A stretch of 64,000 nt of DNA from Nonomuraea polychroma. GTDB taxonomy: Bacteria; Actinomycetota; Actinomycetes; Streptosporangiales; Streptosporangiaceae. The notes under the pieces were generated by a model. It made no database searches. It was not told where the DNA came from and saw only the letters and a list, made by a program, of their open reading frames with translations. Position numbers and translations under genes: made by a program. Where the stretch lies: the NCBI RefSeq assembly GCF_004011505.1, contig NZ_SAUN01000001.1:372001-436000 (forward strand). The letters run 5' to 3'. Within the stretch, counting starts at the first letter, position 1. Each line of letters begins with the position of its first letter. This document shows, piece after piece, positions 60,923-64,000 of this stretch.

Positions 60923-61919
60923 CGAGCTCCACGCCTTCCGCGACCTGAACCAAGGCCCGGGTGCCCTGCTCGACCTCATCGGCGCCATGGCCTTCCGCGC
61001 GGGCGGGACCGCGCAGCGGCTCGGCGTCTTCGACGCGCTGGCCGCCGGCCCGGACACCGCGCACGATCTGGCGAGGAAGCTGGACGTCGTCGAGCGGCCG
61101 CTGGCCGTGCTGCTCGACGCGCTCGTACGGTTCGGCTACCTGGAGCGCCGCGACGGCCGTTACGCCCTCGGGCCCGCCGCCGAGGGGTTCACGACCGGCC
61201 TGGCGCTCTGGCATGACGTGATCGGCGAGTTGTGGACCGGGCTGGAGGAGGCCGTACGCACCGGGCACCCGCCCGAACCGTACTATCCCTGGCTGGAGCA
61301 GCGACCCGGCACCTTACGCGCCTTCCACGACATGCTCGCCGGGATGGCGCGGTCGATGGCGCCAGCCGTCGTCCACCAGGCCCCGCCCCTCGGCGGCAGG
61401 CTTCTGGACGTCGGAGGCGGGCACGCGATCTACAGCATCGCGTTCTGCCAGGCCGTGCCCGGGCTGGCGGCGACCGTCGTGGACCTGCCAGGCGCACTGG
61501 CGGAAGGCCGCGCCCGGGTCGAGGAGGCGGGCCTCGGCGACCGGATCACGCTGGTCCCCGGCGACCTGCGCGACGCCGTCGAGGGCCGCTACGACGCGGC
61601 GCTGCTGTTCAACGTCTGCCACGGGCTCGCCCCCGAGGACGCCGCCGCCCTGGTCGCCCGCGTGACCGCAGCACTGGAGCCGGGCGGCACGCTGCTGGTG
61701 CTGGAGCCGTTCGCCGACCCGCCCCCGGGCACCCGCGGCCACGCCGCGGCCTTCCTGGCCGGCTTCAGCCTCAACCTCGCCGCCACCCAGGGCGGCCGGC
61801 TCTACACCTTCGCCGAGGTCGCCGGCTGGGCAGCGGCCGCCGGACTCGCCGGGATCGAACGGCGCCCGCTCGACGCCCCCGGTACCGACGAGCTGCTCGT
61901 GGCCCGGAGAGCGACATGA
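60900..61919 (+). CDS. SAM-dependent methyltransferase (acetylserotonin-OMT/SibL-like family)
   Basis: A 339-residue methyltransferase with an N-terminal winged-helix dimerisation domain (AQRLGVFDALAAGPDTAHDL to YLERRDGRYALGPAAEGF) and a C-terminal Rossmann domain: SAM motif LLDVGGGHAIYS near residue 170, acidic VVDLPGAL near 195, GDLRDAV near 225 and LEPGGTLLVLEPF near 265. GAGGAG lies eight bases before the ATG. Homologous enzymes in sibiromycin-type pathways (SibL) methylate the ring of 3-hydroxykynurenine; the neighbouring KMO-like gene makes that substrate plausible here. An O-methyltransferase role cannot be excluded. Confidence 0.85.
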   Translation: MPLYLDPDELHAFRDLNQGPGALLDLIGAMAFRAGGTAQRLGVFDALAAGPDTAHDLARKLDVVERPLAVLLDALVRFGYLERRDGRYALGPAAEGFTTGLALWHDVIGELWTGLEEAVRTGHPPEPYYPWLEQRPGTLRAFHDMLAGMARSMAPAVVHQAPPLGGRLLDVGGGHAIYSIAFCQAVPGLAATVVDLPGALAEGRARVEEAGLGDRITLVPGDLRDAVEGRYDAALLFNVCHGLAPEDAAALVARVTAALEPGGTLLVLEPFADPPPGTRGHAAAFLAGFSLNLAATQGGRLYTFAEVAGWAAAAGLAGIERRPLDAPGTDELLVARRAT

Positions 61920-63181
61920 ACATCGTCATCGTGGGAGCGGGCCCGGCCGGCAGCCTGCTCGCGTGTTACCTGGCCGGGCGCGGCCACCGCGTGGCGGTCT
62001 ACGAACGCCGGCCCGACCCACGCCCGCGTGACGACGACGAGGGCCGCTCGATCAACCTCGGCCTGTCGGCCCGCGGCGTGAAGGCGCTCACCGACGTCGG
62101 CCTCATAGCGGACATCTGGCCGCTCACCGTGCCCATGCGGGGCAGAGCGGTGCACGGCCCCGGCGGAAAGGTGACCTTCCACCCGTACGGCACCAGCGAC
62201 GATCAGATCCTCCACTCCATCCGCCGCCGCGACCTCGTGACCAAGCTCATCGACCACGCGACGGAGGCAGGCGCGGCCTTCCACTTCGGGCACAAGGTCG
62301 TGGACCTCGATCGGGACCGCCCCGCGCTGGTCACCGAGCACGGCACCGTGCCCGCCGACGCGGTGGTCGGAGCCGACGGCGCGTTCTCCACGGTCAGGAC
62401 GCTGATGCAGCGCGGCGCGCCGGCCGACTTCCACCAGGAGTTCCTGTCCTGGGGGTACAAGGAGCTGACCATCCCGAAGGTGCCCGACTACCATGAGGCC
62501 CTGCATGTGTGGCCGGGCGGCGACGACGGCCTCATCGTCACGCACCCGAACCTCGACGGCTCGATGACCGCGACATTGTTCCTCCCCGCCGGGCGGCTCG
62601 CCGCGATCACCGACCCAGAGGCCTTCTTCGCCGAGCGCTTCCCCGACGCCCTGCCGCTCATGCCGGACCTGGCCGAGGAGTTCGCCCAGCGGCCCGTGGG
62701 CCATCTGGTCTCCATCCGCACGACCCCCTGGCACGACGCGGGCAAGGTCGTGCTCGTCGGCGACGCGGCGCACGCCGTCTATCCCTTCTACGGGCAGGGC
62801 ATGAACTCCGCCCTGGAGGACTGCACCGTCCTGGACCGCTGCCTGGCCGCGGCGGAGGACCCGGCGGCGGCCTTCGCCGCGTTCGAGAGCGCCCGCAGAC
62901 CGCACACCGACGTGCTCGACGAGCTGTCCCGGCGCAACTTCGTCGAGCTGCGCGAGCAGGTGCGCTCCCCGCTTCACCTCCTGCGCAAGCAGGCCGACCT
63001 CATGCTGGCCAGGCTGCTGCCCGGCCGCTGGGTGCCGCTCTACACCATGGTCTCCCACTCCACCACGCCGTACGCGGACGCGCTCGCCCGGTCGAGACGG
63101 CAGGACGCCGTGCTCGGCTGGACGGCGGCAGGCGCCGCAGGGCTCCTCGCGCTCACCATGCTCGCCAGGAAGGGCCGCTAA
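61916..63181 (+). CDS. Kynurenine 3-monooxygenase-like flavoprotein
   Basis: A 421-residue FAD monooxygenase: Rossmann motif GAGPAGSLLACYLAGRGHRV at 7-26, the KMO segment RSINLGLSARGVKAL near 45, VGADGAFSTVR near 155, KELTIPK near 185, and GDAAHAVYPFYGQGMNSALED at about 281. All are characteristic of KMO, which makes 3-hydroxykynurenine. A C-terminal hydrophobic helix (LGWTAAGAAGLLALTMLA) resembles the membrane anchor of eukaryotic KMO. The ATG overlaps the methyltransferase stop (ATGA). In this operon it likely hydroxylates kynurenine or a close aryl-amino acid for the NRPS product. Confidence 0.9.
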   Translation: MNIVIVGAGPAGSLLACYLAGRGHRVAVYERRPDPRPRDDDEGRSINLGLSARGVKALTDVGLIADIWPLTVPMRGRAVHGPGGKVTFHPYGTSDDQILHSIRRRDLVTKLIDHATEAGAAFHFGHKVVDLDRDRPALVTEHGTVPADAVVGADGAFSTVRTLMQRGAPADFHQEFLSWGYKELTIPKVPDYHEALHVWPGGDDGLIVTHPNLDGSMTATLFLPAGRLAAITDPEAFFAERFPDALPLMPDLAEEFAQRPVGHLVSIRTTPWHDAGKVVLVGDAAHAVYPFYGQGMNSALEDCTVLDRCLAAAEDPAAAFAAFESARRPHTDVLDELSRRNFVELREQVRSPLHLLRKQADLMLARLLPGRWVPLYTMVSHSTTPYADALARSRRQDAVLGWTAAGAAGLLALTMLARKGR

Positions 63182-63183
63182 CG

Positions 63184-63813
63184 ATGCTGACGGATCCCAC
63201 CGATCCCGACCGCGTCCTCGTCGAGGTGAGCGACCTCGACGGGGACCACGACCTCGTCCTGCGGTACGGCGACGCGCTGCGCCGCGTGGTGACCTGGGCA
63301 CGCGAGTACCTGTGCCGCCCCCACCCCGAGCTGGGCAGGAAGGGGCCGGTGTGCCCGTTCGCCCAGACCGCGCTGGACCGCGGGACGTTCTTCCTGGCCG
63401 TGCGCCCCGGCCGGCCGAGCGCGGAAGAGGTGGCGGAGTTGCTGGCCGGCTACCGCTCGTGGTTCCAGCGGCTGGTCTCTCCGCCGAGGGTGTCGCCGCA
63501 GTTCCGCACCATCCTGGTGCTGCTCCCGGACGCGCTGGTCGAGGTCGTGGACGCCGCCCAGCGGGCGCTGAAGCCGGAGTACGTCGAGGCCGGGCTCATG
63601 ATCGGCGAGTTCTACCCGGGACCGCCGCCCAAGCCCGGCCTGTGGAACGCCGACTTCCGCCCGCTGAGCAGCCCGGTGCCGCTCCTGGCGATCAGGCAAA
63701 TGGTGGCCACGGACCTGCCGTTCCTCAAGGACGACCCGCGGCAGGCGGCGGCCTACGCGGAGCGCTTCGGTGACCGATCGAGGGCGGCGATCGCCGCCGC
63801 GCGGGGCCGCTGA
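63184..63813 (+). CDS. Small conserved protein of the NRPS operon (possibly DUF6875)
   Basis: A 209-residue soluble protein of unknown function, two bases after the monooxygenase stop. Notable segment: REYLCRPHPELGRKGPVCPFAQTALDRGTFFLAV (residues about 42-75), with conserved-looking Cys and His, then SPQFRTILVLLPDAL and YVEAGLMIGEFYPGPPPKPGLWNADFRPL. I associate this pattern with DUF6875, from memory and without certainty. The Cys/His cluster could bind metal or haem. Being last in a coupled operon suggests a tailoring or accessory role. Its 3' end overlaps a convergent GH3 gene by 61 bases. Confidence 0.8.
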   Translation: MLTDPTDPDRVLVEVSDLDGDHDLVLRYGDALRRVVTWAREYLCRPHPELGRKGPVCPFAQTALDRGTFFLAVRPGRPSAEEVAELLAGYRSWFQRLVSPPRVSPQFRTILVLLPDALVEVVDAAQRALKPEYVEAGLMIGEFYPGPPPKPGLWNADFRPLSSPVPLLAIRQMVATDLPFLKDDPRQAAAYAERFGDRSRAAIAAARGR

Positions 63814-64000
63814 CCGCTCGTGAGGAGCTCCATCGCGGCCCTGGTGTTGGCCCGGGCCGCGCCGTACGTGGCCAGGTAGACCGCGCTGCCCGGCCGCCAG
63901 ATGGGCAACCCCATCTCGACGACGATCGTGTCGGGCCGGGCGGCGACCAGCGCGGAGACGAGCGCCCGGCTGTCGGCGTACCGGTGGGCGTCCTTGACCA
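63753..64000 (-). CDS. GH3-family glycosidase, C-terminal end (cut by window edge)
   Basis: The last 81 codons of a minus-strand gene that continues beyond the right edge. The translation contains DTIVVEMGLPIWRPGSAVYL and ATYGAARANTRAAMELL, matching the C-terminal domain of actinobacterial GH3 hexosaminidases and the corresponding end of the nagZ at 53473 (DSIVVELGVPGRDHPGAVHV). The catalytic barrel would lie outside the window. The stop codon at 63753-63755 places the last 20 codons inside the convergent 63184-63813 gene; these residues (RPRAAAIAALDRSPKRSA) look like a non-conserved tail. Confidence 0.75.
   Translation of the reverse strand, partial: VKDAHRYADSRALVSALVAARPDTIVVEMGLPIWRPGSAVYLATYGAARANTRAAMELLTSGQRPRAAAIAALDRSPKRSA

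Overview
The window is high-GC DNA of a filamentous actinomycete. Gene order around ftsK, the RodZ-like gene, rimO, pgsA, cinA and clgR, the dapA-rnj pair, and many start codons that directly follow a TANNNT -10 box (leaderless transcripts) all fit Actinomycetota. A member of the Streptosporangiaceae (Nonomuraea-like) is my best guess, but this is inference. No rRNA, tRNA or CRISPR array is visible.

Layout. 1-9.9 kb: a KAP P-loop NTPase cut by the left edge, a GAF-ANTAR regulator, menA coupled to a GNAT acetyltransferase, a CGNR zinc-finger regulator, a MocR regulator with start codon interlocked with a divergent EamA exporter, a ferritin-like diiron protein, and two tandem paralogues that each carry two GntR winged helices, facing a small leaderless gene. 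9.9-12.6 kb is degenerate: an IS5-type transposase remnant, a cluster of three long inverted repeats, radC, and an oxidoreductase remnant. 12.6-22.4 kb: a GntR/UTRA regulator, a GNAT, dapA-rnj, an ABC-2 export system divergent from a two-component system, and a DUF402 gene.

22.8-35.3 kb is an oxidative uronate-utilisation locus: uronate dehydrogenase, glucarate dehydratase, 5-dehydro-4-deoxyglucarate dehydratase and 2-oxoglutarate-semialdehyde dehydrogenase convert a hexuronate to 2-oxoglutarate. A sugar ABC importer without its own ATPase, an IclR regulator, a LacI regulator with an aldose epimerase, and an uncharacterised barrel-like protein complete it. A 16-bp motif of the form GTYCANATANNTGGAC occurs before the glucarate dehydratase, iclR and substrate-binding-protein genes and is a candidate IclR operator.

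35.3-42.6 kb is a signalling module: a SpoIIE-type phosphatase with its own anti-sigma-like ATPase domain, divergent from a giant soluble HAMP-repeat hybrid kinase and a response regulator. 42.8-50.2 kb is housekeeping (ftsK to clgR, then an endonuclease VIII). 50.4-55.4 kb has a membrane SpoIIE phosphatase that seems to start at AUU, an Rrf2 regulator, and a convergent ROK regulator / GH3 hexosaminidase pair.

55.5-63.8 kb is the most novel region: a tight five-gene operon encoding a C-A-PCP-reductase NRPS, an MFS exporter, a methyltransferase, a kynurenine-3-monooxygenase-like flavoenzyme and a small protein of unknown function. These parts resemble the terminal module and 3-hydroxykynurenine branch of pyrrolobenzodiazepine pathways, but the aryl-loading module and kynureninase are absent. 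The operon lies between two GH3 genes on the opposite strand; the second runs off the right edge.
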